From Gerris lacustris (lineage: Eukaryota; Arthropoda; Insecta; Hemiptera; Gerridae): 64,000 nucleotides of DNA. The position numbers and the translations under genes are program-made. The stretch spans positions 59,584,043-59,648,042 of the forward strand of contig OX578281.1 in the NCBI GenBank assembly GCA_951217055.1, given 5' to 3'. Shown here one piece after another: positions 35,109 to 47,194 of the stretch (the stretch's first letter is position 1; every line of letters starts with the position of its first letter). The notes beneath the pieces are model-generated. The model searched no databases, was not told where the DNA came from, and worked only from the letters and a program-made list of their open reading frames with translations.

Positions 35109-35428
35109 CAGTAGTCTCGCTAATCCGGATTTGATGGGATCTCGCTCTGTCCGGATCACCGAAAGTCCGGATTAAACAGAATCAGAAGATCCTTTGAAAC
35201 TGGTTTTAGCTGGATAAAGCTATTAAATTTGATGTGCTTATAATAATAATTATTTTTTAGTCTTAACTTAGGTCCACTTTTTAAATCTACAAATTGATTT
35301 AGGATAAAAAAAACAACCTAGTATCTTGTTGATTAAAATTCAAATCTTATTCATTGTATATTATTGAGATCCGTCTGTATTAACCGGAAGTCCGGACTAG
35401 CGAGGTCTGGATTAGCGAGACTCTACAG
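35109..35428. mobile_element. pogo/Tigger-like MITE
   Basis: The left end CAGTAGTCTCGCTAATCCGG and the right end GATTAGCGAGACTCTACAG are inverted repeats, followed inward by GTCCGGATTA and AGTCCGGACTAG blocks. The left end directly follows a TA. Termini beginning CAGTAGxxTCTCGCTAATCC are typical of pogo-type (Tc1/mariner superfamily) elements. It is non-coding, about 320 bp. Confidence 0.65.
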
Positions 35429-35464
35429 TTATGCGATGCTAGTAGAAAATGAAGACATTTCTTA

Positions 35465-36130
35465 AATAAAATGTTGTATTGCTGCATGGAATTTCGACCA
35501 CTTTAGTATTAGCTGGAAACACGGAAAAGCTATAGCTTTTATAAATAGAGTTCTTTTGCAGAATACTTCTTTTGCCCAATGTGGCAGCCGAATCGAATAA
35601 CTTATTTGTAAAAGCCAAAAAATTGAAATCCAGGAGAAAGAGTGGAGATGGATTGGAAATACGTCGACTGAGGGTGCTGTTGATATCATATGTACCTAAT
35701 AGTCCAGGAGATAGCGTACATAAAAGTGACTAACATTAAGCTCCAATTCTGTGTATGAAATAATTGTGTGACCTCCAAGAGTATGTGATGGTCAAAGTTC
35801 GTCAGCGAGTCAGTGTTTAGTTGTAAGCTGTTTTGTGTTTTGTAAGAAACAAAAAACAAAAACAGGCCAGTGGAGAGTGGCCACTGTTTCACCTATTTTT
35901 GTAGACCATGTGCTTTCCCCAATCTTGAGTACAAAATTAGTTAGTAGGCAATAAATCAAGTTTATGTCAGTTGTGACTTGATAGGTGACCAATTTGAATT
36001 GAAAAAAGATTTGAACAACTAATTTATTAAGGAACAAACTAAGAATAACGTGCTTTTTGGTCCACTGACTAATTTTGTACTAGACCGTGAAAGTCATATT
36101 GTCCATTAAAATGGGTGGGACATGGTGGAC
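35465..36130. mobile_element. Family C foldback element, copy 2
   Basis: Reverse-oriented relative of 8462-8905. It has the tail AGTCCAGGAGATAGCGTACA and ACTAACATTAAGCTCC, then CCAGTGGAGAGTGGCCA. The paired TGAGTACAAAATTAGTTAG and CTAATTTTGTACTAG blocks flank a TGACTTGATAGGTGACCA spacer. Confidence 0.55.
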
Positions 36131-36139
36131 ACCGTGTAA

Positions 36140-36450
36140 TCTGAGCAAATGAGCGTGCGATTAGCCTGGGGCATAGGGCCTAAGGCTTGTAGCCTAAACC
36201 TGGGGCCAGCGGCCTGGGGCAATGGGCTTTGGACCGTGGGCCCAGGCCCCTTATCTACTCCGTGAAATCAGATGTGAGAGTGAGACAGGCCTGTTGGGCT
36301 AGGTGCCTGGGACAGGAGGCCTGTCGCCTGGAGCTCGGTAACTGGACAGTCGGTAACTTAGGGCATAGGGCTTCAGGCCTAAATCGGGGGCCAATGGGTC
36401 TGGTATAAGTGTTTTGTGCCAGGGGTCTGCGGCCTTGAGCAAGGGACACG
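36140..36450. repeat. Degenerate GC-rich tandem repeat
   Basis: Recurring CCTGGGGC, GCCTAAG and GGGCATAGGGC words on a roughly 20-25 bp rhythm. The period is too decayed to fix. The minus-strand frame 36255-36449 is a by-product. Confidence 0.6.
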
Positions 36451-36827
36451 GAAAAGTAGGTACTTAAACACTGCGAACAGATGGACTTAACCTAATAAGT
36501 ATAATATGTTAATGACATTAGGAAAAGCATGATTTATGAATCATAATGATTTCTTTGTTTTGTTTTTTGTCTATTCAGTTTACAATAATTTATCTCGGAT
36601 GCAAGCAGAAATATAAGTGGGAATTAAAAGAGTTAATATTATTGTGAGGCTATTCGGTATCTAACCTCGTACAATTTGAAAACTAATTCCACATTTAAAT
36701 GATTATCAGGTAAAATAGCCCCAAGGCCTCGGGTCCACGGTTCAACATGAGCTGTAATTAGACCTTAATACCTCGCCTTCTAAACATTTCTAGCCTCATC
36801 TTCTCTTGCCAATTAAGTGACGTCATG

Positions 36828-37004
<177 letters not shown>

Positions 37005-37222
37005 TATAAACACAGGGTGTTCCGCATAAGTACCTACACAGAAATACCTATGAATCTACATCAAATTTCTGACCAAAAAGTAACCTTAGGTCCTATGGAC
37101 CTTCGTTTTCGAGATATATCGATTTTTTCCTTTAGGTCTTGTTTTTACCCGTAAAGAGCATTAAGGTTTCTTTAAAAATCAATAATTTTAGTACTTAATA
37201 CGTTTATTAGCTTAGTGATAAT

Positions 37223-39187
37223 CAGAGACCTTCAAATGCCTTTTTGCCATGGCGCCATACTAAAATGCCACATTTTGCCTATTTTTCGGTAAAAAGCCAC
37301 ATTTTGCAGATTTTCGGTAAAATGCCACACTTTGTGCCACATTTTGTCTTATCTGGGCTAAGTTCTGAGAAAAAAAAAAAAAATATTCTAATATTATAAG
37401 GGGTTCTGCTACAACCCATAAAACCAGGTAAGATACGCCCTTGCAGGGCAGTATTCCAAGGTGCTGAGGATTCCCCAAGTGACGTGGATTCCTATCTTAG
37501 GGTAGTGACACACTTCGTCTCGGGTAGAAGTTCTAAGGTTAAAAAAATCAAGTTTAAAGCCGCGTGTAGCAAATAATCTGGGGAAAGACGCAGGTAGTGT
37601 TGTCGTGTTCAATACCAATTACCCTTAAAAGGTATAAGTAGCATACTTAGAGGATAACCATTGGCACATTCGTAGTAATATTGAATGGTTTAGGGATTAA
37701 CTCCTCCTTTAGAAACATAGTGTTATATTTTGGGAATTTTTGCTAACGGAGCCTTCCCTCTTCCAGTCTCAGGTGTACCTGAGTCAGATACTTGACCAAT
37801 ATCATTCCACCTCTTTGGTTGTTGACAGTTATTGTCTTCTTAGAGTCTTCGAACTTTCCCAGTGAATTTAAACTTTGTTTGTGTATTACATTTTTGACCA
37901 TGCCAAAGAATAGAAGTAACCGAACTGCCCTGCTCTGACAGCGCTGCATACATACTGAAAGCAGGGGTGTGTTTAAAAGTGTCCCTAAAATGGTCCATGT
38001 AACCTGCTTGGCCCATGCTGTTTTTCACCAGCTGTAAATGACTTAATTTCAGCGGGGTAAACAAATTTTTATTAAAGCTCTAAGCCGAGTGCCAATCTTC
38101 AAGGAAATGATACCAGGGACCCCTCTTCCTTCAGAGCCTATCCTAACAAGATGGGAAACTTAAATAAGAGCGGCCCTTTATTACGCAGAACATGGAGAAA
38201 AAGTGAAAGTTCTATTAGAAGAATTCGACGAAGAGGATAACATGGCAATTAAAATAGCCAAGCAGGCACTGGGAAACGTTCAAACTTTGACGCAACTAAA
38301 AATACGAGCTCATTTTTAAGTTGCCAAAGATGAAAGAAGAAGAGGTGCAAGGCACTTCGTTGACTTCAGCTGCTTAAGTTGTCTTGGAGCTCCAAAAAGC
38401 TGCGATGGAGTTGCCGGGCCAAAAAGGAGAGCAAGCCCGAAAAATACTGGAAGCTGCTTGAAATGTAAATCCAGATTGGAATGAAATAGTTATTGTTATC
38501 CTGGGCGCTTAAGGGTTAAAATAATGTAAGGCGGAGACGCAGTATCAAGTTTTAAAGACTGCTTTATATTGAAGTATGTATATGCCAATTGTTTCTACCA
38601 ACGTGGAAAGGTCATTTTTGAAATTAAAAAATATACTAGCAATCAATCGCTAGAAATTGACCACAGAAAATATTGAAAAGATAATTATTGTACAGTATAA
38701 TAATTTGAATTAAAGTATAATAATTTTAATTTGAAATTTGTTTACAAAGCAAATTGCTACATAAAAAGAAGTGTATTAGTAAGAAACCTTCTTCAACTTA
38801 TATACATATAAGTATGTATATGCACAAATTCTAATAAATTTAATTAAGTAGCAAATGTGTTTTTTCAAATCCCCCCCCCCCCGGTTGGCCTAAATAATTG
38901 ATAGAGAATATAAAAGAATATTTCGGGCATGCAGAGAGAATGTATTTAGGCTTTTTAGAGCAAATAATTCCTAACCCTAGTAATAATGTAGTTAATAGGA
39001 CTCAAGTTGCACGATTTAATATTCCTTTTACAATGGAAAGGGGAGGGGGGGGGGGGGTTGGAAAGTTGAAAAATAAATGCCACATTAGCTAAAATAAATG
39101 CCACATTTGGCCAAAATAAGTGCCATATTGCCACATTTTTTAGTGCCACATTTCATAAAAATAAATGCTACATTTTGAAGGTCTCTG
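37223..39187 (+). mobile_element. Complete but inactive hAT transposon with intact 8-bp target duplication
   Basis: Terminal inverted repeats start CAGAGACCTTCAAA on the left and end TTTGAAGGTCTCTG on the right, a match for 14 bp. They are flanked by a perfect direct duplication, GTGATAAT, at 37215-37222 and 39188-39195; 8 bp is the hAT signature. Subterminal regions on both sides carry several ATGCCACATTT repeats, likely transposase-binding sites. The total is 1965 bp. The transposase relic is described separately. Confidence 0.92.
37950..38710 (+). pseudogene. hAT transposase relic
   Basis: Pieces of a hAT transposase on the + strand, broken by stops and frameshifts. In order: an AWPM-type segment (MVHVTCLAHA-like, near 38000); then IFKEMIPGTPLPSEPILTRW and AALYYAEHGEKVK (about 38090-38210), the conserved region before the last catalytic part; then a C-terminal dimerisation segment, MPIVSTNVERSFLKLKN (about 38580-38635), with LTTENIEKI after it. 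The ERSF-x-x-LK motif is diagnostic for the hAT C-terminus. Several in-frame stops mean it is dead. Confidence 0.8.
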
Positions 39188-39420
39188 GTGATAATGCAAG
39201 AAAAACATTAAAATTGAAAATTATATCAAATGTTGTTACAACTTTGAGCTTACACAACTTCTATATTATTATACCTAACGTAATGTTTAAAATGCTTTAA
39301 AAAAATGCGCAATTTTATAAGCTTTAATTGGATATAGCATTGACAATAGTTTACGTAAGTGTTCATAGAGAAATTGAAAAAAAAACTATTAAAAAATCAA
39401 CTTGTTCACAATATTATTAT

Positions 39421-39922
39421 TTATTTACAAGTTTTCGAAATAACCTCCATTTTCGCATTTAAACAACAACAACACCTTCTTCGAATGCTTTGTGTTGCAC
39501 TCCTTATCTCTTCAATTTTCTGTTTTATTTGCTCAAATGCAGCAATAATTCTATCAATTAGCTCTTCCCTAGTATACACAATTGTTCCGTATACAATACT
39601 TTTCACTAGGCCCCACAGGTAAAAGTCTAGTGGTGTAAGGTCTGGGGAGCGTGGAGACCAGTGGACTGGTCCACCTCGCTCTATCCAATATCTCGGATAA
39701 TTATATTATTCAGCCAGTGCCTAACATTTCTGGCAAAGTGGGCAGGATACCCATCCAACTGCAGGTACATGCTGATTCTTAAATCAAGTGGTATGTCCTC
39801 AATTAATCCAATAAATTAATTATCTAAAAAGTTTAAACAATTTTTACCAGTAAGGCGTCCCTGAAGAAAAAGAGGTCCTACTATTCGCTGGCCAATAATA
39901 CAAGCCCACACATTTTGGGTCC
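39421..39922 (-). pseudogene. Mariner-like transposase, C-terminal part
   Basis: Minus-strand coding relic with its stop at 39421-39423. Reading upward in coordinates: WIERGGPVHWSPRSPDLTPL and DFYLWGLVKSIVYG give the third catalytic Asp; LQLDGYPAHFARNVRHWLNN (about 39715-39775) gives the second Asp; near 39870-39920, NVWACIIGQRIVGPLFLQG. The second and third acidic residues are roughly 41 residues apart. One frameshift and at least one stop are visible. The intact tail 39421-39606 is only the last 61 residues. Confidence 0.8.
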
Positions 39923-40911
39923 TAAATTATTTAACCAGCTTACTAAGGAATTAAAATATACAACAAATATAAACGTTTTCAAATCTAAACTTAGTCAACA
40001 CTTATATGCACTTCTTGACACTGACTCTTTCTAACTCGCAGTACTGATCCAACTTGATTCCTTTCGCAGTTTTTATTCTCTAGACTTCCAAAAAATGTTC
40101 GGGCTTCTTAATATGAGCTAAAATAAAACATAATATCGTGCTAACATACTAATATCTACTTATTTAGACTAATTGCCAGACTAATTGGCACTTTATTTTT
40201 TATTTTATTTTCTTATTAATTTTATATCACCATATCCTAATATAATTTTTATATGTGCGTATGTGTGTATGTATGTATGTATGAATATGTGTATGTATGT
40301 ATGTATATATATGTATATGTGTGGGTGTGTGTTTATGTATATGTATGTATATATATATAAATATATATATATATATTTTTTTTTTTTCTATTTCATAATA
40401 AATTAATATTACACCATAAACTAATATAATTTCTTTATGCTACTATTATTATTATTTATTGCAATTATACTTATTGTATAATTACATAATTACAGTACAA
40501 TTATATTTACTGATTTATTGTGTAAAATTATTTGAACTTATTTAAATTATTTGAAATTATTTAACAATTTAATGAATTGCCTATATGTATATATAAAATA
40601 ATTTTTTTCTATATCTTTCATAGAATCTCATTAATGTACCTACTGTTATCTCTTTAATATTATATTTTTTGTTATTATTATATTCTGTTAGTTTCCGTAA
40701 AGTTATTAATATTTTGTATTATAATCTCTCGGACCAGTCAAGACGGAGCTCTCGCTCTAGCGCTTTTGTGCTATTGAGAGCTCTCACCTTTATACCTTCT
40801 TTATTTATATAATTATTTTTGTTATTTTAAGTTAACTTTTTTTTCTATTTTAAGATTTTATAATTATTGTAAAAGGTGGAAATAAATATATATTATTATT
40901 ATTATTATTTA
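39922..40911 (+). mobile_element. LINE (non-LTR retrotransposon) 3' end, inserted in mariner
   Basis: The start encodes KLFNQLTKELKYTTNINVFK and SKLSQHLYALL before a stop, matching the last residues of jockey/CR1-type reverse-transcriptase ORFs (FNxLP...FKxxLxxYL). A long AT-rich 3' UTR follows, ending in AATAAATATA and (TTA)n at 40910. A 5'-truncated copy with a simple-repeat tail is normal for such elements. The sequence on both sides is mariner transposase that joins in register. Confidence 0.75.
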
Positions 40912-41330
40912 CAGAGAACTGGTGCTGAAAATGGTGCGGCTTCGGTACATGCAGATTAGCAATAGACTATGTATGAGTGTTGTGAAAATTATCAGCACTA
41001 GCTCTTTGTTAAAAGTGGACTTGTCGGTCCACAAAATTAAATGTGACACAAAAATATCTAATCGCAAAATTGGACCTTCACAGCAAAGTCAGCTAGGGTT
41101 AGTTCCTGGACGGGAGTGTCTCATGGAAGCATAATTGATTTCTTTTCGAAATTCTAAAAATCTGCGCCACTGGAATTCCCAATATATCCGAAACCCATTT
41201 AATGCTGGTCCTAGGACCAGTATAAAAATTATTCAGAACTAATTCTTCTTTGAGACCTCCACCAGCCGAAGGTCGTTCATGATGATGAGGAGGTGCAATA
41301 GAGCCTGCTCTTCGGCATTATCTTTCGAAA
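40912..41330 (-). pseudogene. Mariner-like transposase, middle/N-terminal part
   Basis: Continuation of the relic at 39421-39922 on the far side of the LINE. The minus strand reads ILRLDIFVSHLILWTDKSTF (first catalytic Asp in the LWTD-E/K-STF motif). Next to the LINE boundary is an NLHVPKPHHFQHQFS segment that continues into NVWACIIG on the other side. Several stops and frameshifts are present. The helix-turn-helix N-terminus is not clearly readable. Confidence 0.7.
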
Positions 41331-41354
41331 CTTGAAAAATATGATAGGGCGGTA

Positions 41355-41775
41355 TGGTCTGTTTGGGAACTGCCTGTCATATTCACGAGCAGCCGTCTGT
41401 TTAGGAACTGCCTGTCATACTCACAAGCAGCCGTCTGTTTGGGAACTGCCTGCCATACTCACGAGCAGCCGTCTGTTTGGGAACTGCCTTTCTTACTCAC
41501 GAGCAGCCGTCTGTTTGGGAACTGCCTGTCATACTCACGAGCAGCCGTCTGTTTGGGAACTGCCTTTCATACTCACGAGCAGCCGTCTGTTTGGGAACTG
41601 CCTGTCATACTCACGAGTAGCCGTCTGTTTGGGAACTGCCTTTCATACTCACGAGCAGCCGTCTGTTTGGGAACTGCCTTTCATACTCACGAGCAGCCGT
41701 CTGTTTGGGAACTGCCTTTCATACTCACGAGCAGCCGTCTGTTTGGGAACTGCCTGTCATACTCACGAGCAGCCT
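41355..41775. repeat. 38-bp minisatellite, about 11 units, open in several frames
   Basis: The unit is AGCAGCCGTCTGTTTGGGAA plus CTGCCTTTCATACTCACG. Units vary mainly at CTGTCAT versus CTTTCAT. Since 38 is not a multiple of 3 and the unit lacks stops, frames 41332-41841 and 41439-41813 stay open with a 38-residue protein period. No start context or domain supports a gene. Confidence 0.92.
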
Positions 41776-41924
41776 CCCTCCTACAACTCAGACACTACCG
41801 CGCCAGCATATGAAAAGAAAACAATCATAATAATTTTATAATTGCAGGAAAATTCATAGAGCTGTTACTTAATCAGTTGATTTTCTATTTAGTCTATTTA
41901 CTATTTCTCTATGAAAACTTACGT

Positions 41925-42180
41925 AACTTGAAGATAAAGGTGTAAGTAAATGTATGTTTGTGCGCATGTGGAAGAGAAACAAATGAGAGAGCAGAAGGTT
42001 GAATTTTATATCGGAACAACAATGGGCTAATTATGCCCAACCATCCAAATTTCATTAAAATCGGATGAGTTGTTTTTAAGATATGTTGGTTCGTAAAAAT
42101 TGAGCGACAGATAATAAAAACATAACAGATTGCGTATCGAGGCACGGAAGTGAGGCTAATGTTTATTATTCCTTGCTTGA
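41925..42180 (-). mobile_element. Family F fragment, reverse orientation
   Basis: Carries GTAAATGTATGTTTGTGCGC, AAACAAATGAGAGAGCAGAA, AACAATGGGCTAATTATG and TATGTTGGTTCGTAAAAATT blocks in the family order. Confidence 0.7.
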
Positions 42181-43584
42181 AATTTCGTCCATTAATACTC
42201 ACAATAACGTGCATATTAGATATTCATTATACCTAACTCTATACTATATTTAATACATTTTAAACATAAAATGATAATAACGTTCTATAACTAGATCTGA
42301 TACGGGTTGCTTATGTGTTTCTTATTTTTACCTTCAGAAACGAATTTTAATTGAATTAAAAAGAAATAAAAAATAAAAAACCCTCATGGCACAAATTCGA
42401 CAGCCTGAAGGAACTTATTGTGTGAGAAGTAAATAATGTGAATAGAAAAACACTATAATTAGGTGAAATAATGAATAATTATTATACATGGAAAATATTT
42501 TTTTTTAATTAAGATCTGATAGTAATTATCAGGTATCACTGTTATAGAATTCAAAGTAGAATTATCAGAACTAACTAACTTTTAAATATAACAATGAAAT
42601 TATTTCTCTTGTTAAAAATGTATTTTAATTTTTTTTTTGTACAAAATAAAGATTAATTACAGTAATCCAAGAAGATAATTTTTAATATTGTTACACACAG
42701 ACATATATACATACATATATATGTATATATGCATGATTTTAAGAAGGAAATTCTTAGATATCTGATTGTAAAGTTACATTGCAATGAGGTGTAGTGAACA
42801 TACAGTCTTAATGTATATTAGCCCTCAAGCTATTACATAATGTAATGCTTTATCCATACTGCTATATCAAAGAAGCTTACAATTATTATTTTTTTATTAA
42901 TGTTCTGCTGTGAAAAAATATATAACAAAAGAAATAAGTGCAAATGTGCATCCCTGAAGGAAACCCAGGTATATATAGAGCGCACTCTACCGACTTTTTA
43001 AATTAACTATCTCTGTATTTCCTGGTAATAGCATTGTATTTTACAGATTAATATGATTTCACACCGTTTTTATACACAACGTTAAGGCTGCGGTGTCTTT
43101 GAATTAAGGAATTACTTTAACAAGTACATATTATACCTATTTTGTATGTACTTCTACTTGTAGAAGTACATAGAACCTAGGTCGTTGACTGTGTATGTTA
43201 AGGAGTTGTATCAACCTTAATGTTAGTAAAATTAAATCCAGAAAGGTCTAAATTTGATTATTCTGGGGCTGATATTGCTTCAGACCAAAAGTAAAGATAC
43301 CACTTTTTGGAAATTTCGAAAAAAATATTACTTTATTTTTTATTGACAAAATACGTTTTTTATAATTATGGTCTTTTCGGTGTATTTATATGGTTGTAGT
43401 CCGGTTCAGTGGCAAAAATACTTTATCAGAGTGTGTTTTGAGAATATCAGACCCTTAGAATAGTTCAAAGTAAGCTTTTTAGCATTTTAAAAAAACACTG
43501 TTTATACAGTTTACAGTTAATCACTATATATAGTGTGGCCTACGGACCCTCGCTGTGTGCTGTCTATCACACACTTGACCTGTT
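42181..43584. other. AT-rich DNA, nothing recognised
   Basis: No coding signal, only short A/T runs and a TATATA cluster near 42700. Confidence 0.5.
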
Positions 43585-44350
43585 TATTATGAAATTTAGA
43601 TGGTGTGTCAAACGTGGCCCGCAGATATAGCCCCAGATTAATTTCAACCATCTGCGCTATTTTTTTTTTGTTAAATTAAAACTTATATTCAGGTTAAATA
43701 AACTGCCTAAAATAAATTGAATGCTTAATATAGAAATTGATTTTTTACATAAATTAAAGTATCAATTTAGCAAAAGTTAAAGAGCTCAGATTGTTCAAAT
43801 TAATCTGGGGCTATCAGCGGGGGGTAACTTTCGATAAAATATTATAAAAGTTTCATACAAATCAGTTGAGTATTTTTGAAGCTATAGGTATAAATAAATG
43901 TTTGTTTGTGCGCATGTGGAAGAGAAACAAACGAGCGTAGAAGGTAGAAGCGTACACTGGACCAACAATGGGCTAATTATGACCAACCATCCAAATTTCG
44001 ACAATGTGTAGTTTTTAAGATATGATGGTTCGAAAAAATTGAGCGACAGACCGACAGACAGACACGCAACCAAAAATGTTCCCTGATATCTCAAACGAAT
44101 TTCCGTCTTACATTTTTTGATTTTTGTCTTTGGAAATCGGAGAATCGGAGACATAAAAAAATGATCGTTCTTTAAAAATGTCAATAAGCTTCCGTTACCT
44201 TCGGTAAGCTCGGAAGCAAAATCATAACAATTTTGACAGATTTACATAACGGGGGAAAATTTAATAAATTTGACAATAATAGGTTGTAAATGCATAAAAT
44301 CATTAAAATATTCGACACAAGACGCGAGGAAGCCATGTGCCATACTATTT
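43585..44350 (-). mobile_element. Family F copy with an opposed partial copy
   Basis: 43585-43760 reads in + orientation (ATGAAATTTAGATGGTGTGT, TAGCCCCAGATTAATTTCAA). 43780-44350 is a full reverse copy that includes the terminal hairpin CTTCCGTTACCTTCGGTAAG at about 44189 and ends TGCCATACTATTTGGC. The head-on arrangement gives a local inverted repeat. The frame 43882-44184 is within it. Confidence 0.75.
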
Positions 44351-44369
44351 GGCTATATAGACGTCTACT

Positions 44370-44650
44370 TGGCCATCAATGAATAAAGGGTGGCACGAGG
44401 TCGTAGGTTCGATCCCTTGCCGTGATGCTCTGATTTATATGGTTCACTAATGATCACATCATACTCACTTTGGCGGTACATTGAACAGTGGATGTGTGAA
44501 GTGAAGTGGCAGCAACTCTCTACCATGGGGCTAGTAAAATGGGCCTAAAAGATGGCCTAATTGCTAGGCTCCAACAAGTAGTTCGTCCAACCTGACGAGT
44601 ACTAGTACTTGCACCTTACTACTATTAATGAAGTTTAAATCAGCCTTTTA
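44370..44650 (+). mobile_element. Probable SINE with strong B box
   Basis: GGTGGCACGAGGTCGTAGGT followed by TCGATCCCTTGCC contains GGTTCGATCCC, a perfect B box. The body includes GATGTGTGAAGTGAAGTGGC. No convincing A box was seen. The family recurs weakly at 32340. Confidence 0.45.
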
Positions 44651-45110
44651 TAAATATTAGTCATTGGGTTTTGTTTCTTTTACTTTAAACTTATAAATTT
44701 AAATTCTATTGTTCTATTAATTTGATGAATTTATATGTGATGGAGGTTGACGTCATTTGTTGAATCAGAGTGTTTCCTTATGAAGGTGCAGCGGCTTTGT
44801 ATAATTTACTTTGCAAATAAATTAAACAAAATAGAATCAACTCGATGTATTTACCAGATAATCAGCAGTGGGACGATGTTGTAATTGCTTCGGGATTAGA
44901 TTTCCGAGAATCTCTGTAGAAAGTTCCGGGTCTCAACTCCTGTAGATTCCAGCACGAATTTCCGGTGCCAGCTTAGTACTGGGTTTACACCTCACAGCAC
45001 TTTGCTTCAGATCATGAGAATATCCGCGATGTATCCGCCAAATTAAAAATTAAATCGATTCTATATTTAGCTTGATGCTCAGAAAAAACTTTGCGAAATC
45101 TCTACTTTAA
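44651..45110. other. Non-coding stretch
   Basis: No gene or element recognised. Confidence 0.4.
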
Positions 45111-45447
45111 ACCTTTAATGGCACGTCTCAAAAAATCAGGTTTGCCTAGATGCATGGTGGTAGCTCTGTTTACCACCCACCTATATACATTATAATATTC
45201 AAATAATTTATATACGAGTATAATATTGTCTCAATCCTATTAGTCTAATGGAAAATATTTCCACCATCTTAATATATTGTGTAACAGCCAAAAAAAAAGT
45301 ATATTTATACTTGGTAATTTTACTTGGTAGTGTATTTTTTAAATTTTTTTTTGTGGCCTTTATTTGATTATTTGCAATCAAATATCAGGTGATTTTTTTT
45401 TGGAGATTTTAGGGTGGTAGCTATGTTTACCATCGTGCTTTAAAGGG
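45111..45447. mobile_element. Possible piggyBac-like MITE
   Basis: The left end ACCTTTAATGGCACG and right end CGTGCTTTAAAGGG are inverted repeats. Further in, TGGTGGTAGCTCTGTTTACC and AGGGTGGTAGCTATGTTTAC recur. It is preceded by TTAA (45107-45110) and followed by TAAA, one base off the TTAA target of piggyBac. It is non-coding, 337 bp. Confidence 0.45.
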
Positions 45448-45619
45448 TAAATCGAGCTAAAACTGGTTTAATCATTCAATAAGCATCAACAAATATTTAA
45501 ATTACAGTGGTTCCACTAAAGGCTATTTGATGTAAGACTTCTAATCAAATGTTTGATATATTTTACTCACTACATGTATTGTGAATGTTTTATATTTTAT
45601 TGAAGTAATTAATAGCACA

Positions 45620-46120
45620 TTATGCGTCTAATGCAGAAAGTAGCATTTTGCATGCGAGTGTGGAGTTTGCACCCGAGCGACAGCGAGGGTAGTAAAACCA
45701 AACGAGCAAAGCAAATTCAGTTTTCGCACGAGTTACGTACCGTACTTTATCTACGATTGTTGGATTTTAATAATAAATACAGAAAAAATGATTTAATAAA
45801 CTTCCAGTATGTAAGTTCGTATTTATCTTTTGATAAAGATGACATTAATTCATTAGTTGTATTTTGTGATGAATTAATTATTTCGGAAGGAGTATTATTC
45901 TCCTCATTTTCGTCATAACATAAAGCAATCATCGTTTTTCACTAAAAACTCGATATAAACAGTAACTTTAATTAAACAAACAGCAAATGAGTTTTGTTAA
46001 ATGTAAACAAACTCGCTAATCGTGCGTTAAGGGGAATCATTCTTGAAACGCACGGAATTATGAAACCCGCATGCGCAATGAATACAAGTACGTAAAGAAT
46101 CACTTTCTACGCATCTAAAT
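45620..46120. mobile_element. Imperfect inverted-repeat element with an internal 98-aa frame
   Basis: The left end ATGCGTCTAATGCAGAAAGT is matched by the right-end complement ACTTTCTACGCATCTAA, and GCATGCG words lie inside both ends. The frame 45622-45918 starts at the very edge of the left terminus and lacks a recognisable domain, so I treat it as part of the element. Confidence 0.45.
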
Positions 46121-46287
46121 AGAGATACAATGCTTATATTTCGTATCAATCGTAGATAAAATTATATATTATTATGTTTGTTCTTATTTATTACATATCA
46201 ACAACTTCCTAATTCATGTAAGTTTTCATTTATACATCTTGTTTTATCAGTATTGTCCGGTTTCTTTTATTATATTTTGTATGTTAA

Positions 46288-46335
46288 TAGATGCTGTGAT
46301 GATGGTGTCATGTTTTAGTCACCGAAACGTCAGCT
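46288..46335 (+). other. Isolated hammerhead-like core
   Basis: GTGATGA, then a stem GGTGTCATG...GTCACC, then GAAACGTC. The layout is the same as in family A but without the foldback arms. Position 1 of the CUGANGA box is G instead of C and its second base lies in CTGTGATGA, so it is degenerate. Confidence 0.3.
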
Positions 46336-46834
46336 TAATGATAATTTGAAGTTTGTACTGATTATATTGACAGCTTCCCCAGTTTGTGTTCTTGGAGTGA
46401 TCTTTATAAAAATATACTTTATATATGTTGAAAATAAGTCTAAGATATTTCCCAATAATTTATTTTTAATTCTCACCTGCTGTCGGAGAGAAAAAAAATA
46501 TTTTATTTTATTTTAAATATTTTTACTTATACTAATTTTAATTTAATTGCCTTACTCCTCTCTATACAACATTTGCTTACACAACATTCACACCTTAATT
46601 AATTTGAGAGTACAAAATGTGTAAAGTTTTACAAACAACCGACTATATAACTCTAACTATGTACTATTATCTCTATATTAATAATTACATGTATATGTTA
46701 TCCTGTTTCATAATTCAGTTTAAATGTTGTGGAACTAAACCTTATCAAGGTTTTAGACGTTATCTCATCAGCATCAGCTGACTTCCGCTGGAGGAAAAAA
46801 ATTAAATTTAATATACCTCATATGGGCCGAATGA

Positions 46835-47081
<247 letters not shown>

Positions 47082-47194
47082 GTATATTCAAAAATTATTA
47101 TTGAGTTGTGAAACCATGTATATTTATATACTTTAAATCATCATTAGGTAACATAATTATAAAGTAAAGCATTAAAATAAATTAGCCAAATTTA

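Larger units (their letters stand above)
37013..41330 (-). mobile_element. Mariner-like element, minus strand, with nested insertions
   Basis: A decayed mariner-type transposon runs from a probable 3' end near 37013 (ACAGGGTGTTCCGCATAAGT, followed by CTTCGTTTTCGAGATAT) to at least 41330. A hAT element (37223-39187) sits in its 3' flank and a LINE 3' end (about 39922-40911) splits its transposase. The other terminus was not found and may have been replaced by the minisatellite at 41355. Confidence 0.65.

Noticed and set aside
45622..45918. 98-residue frame as a host gene
   Set aside because: It starts inside a terminal inverted repeat, has no recognisable domain and is bounded by the element.
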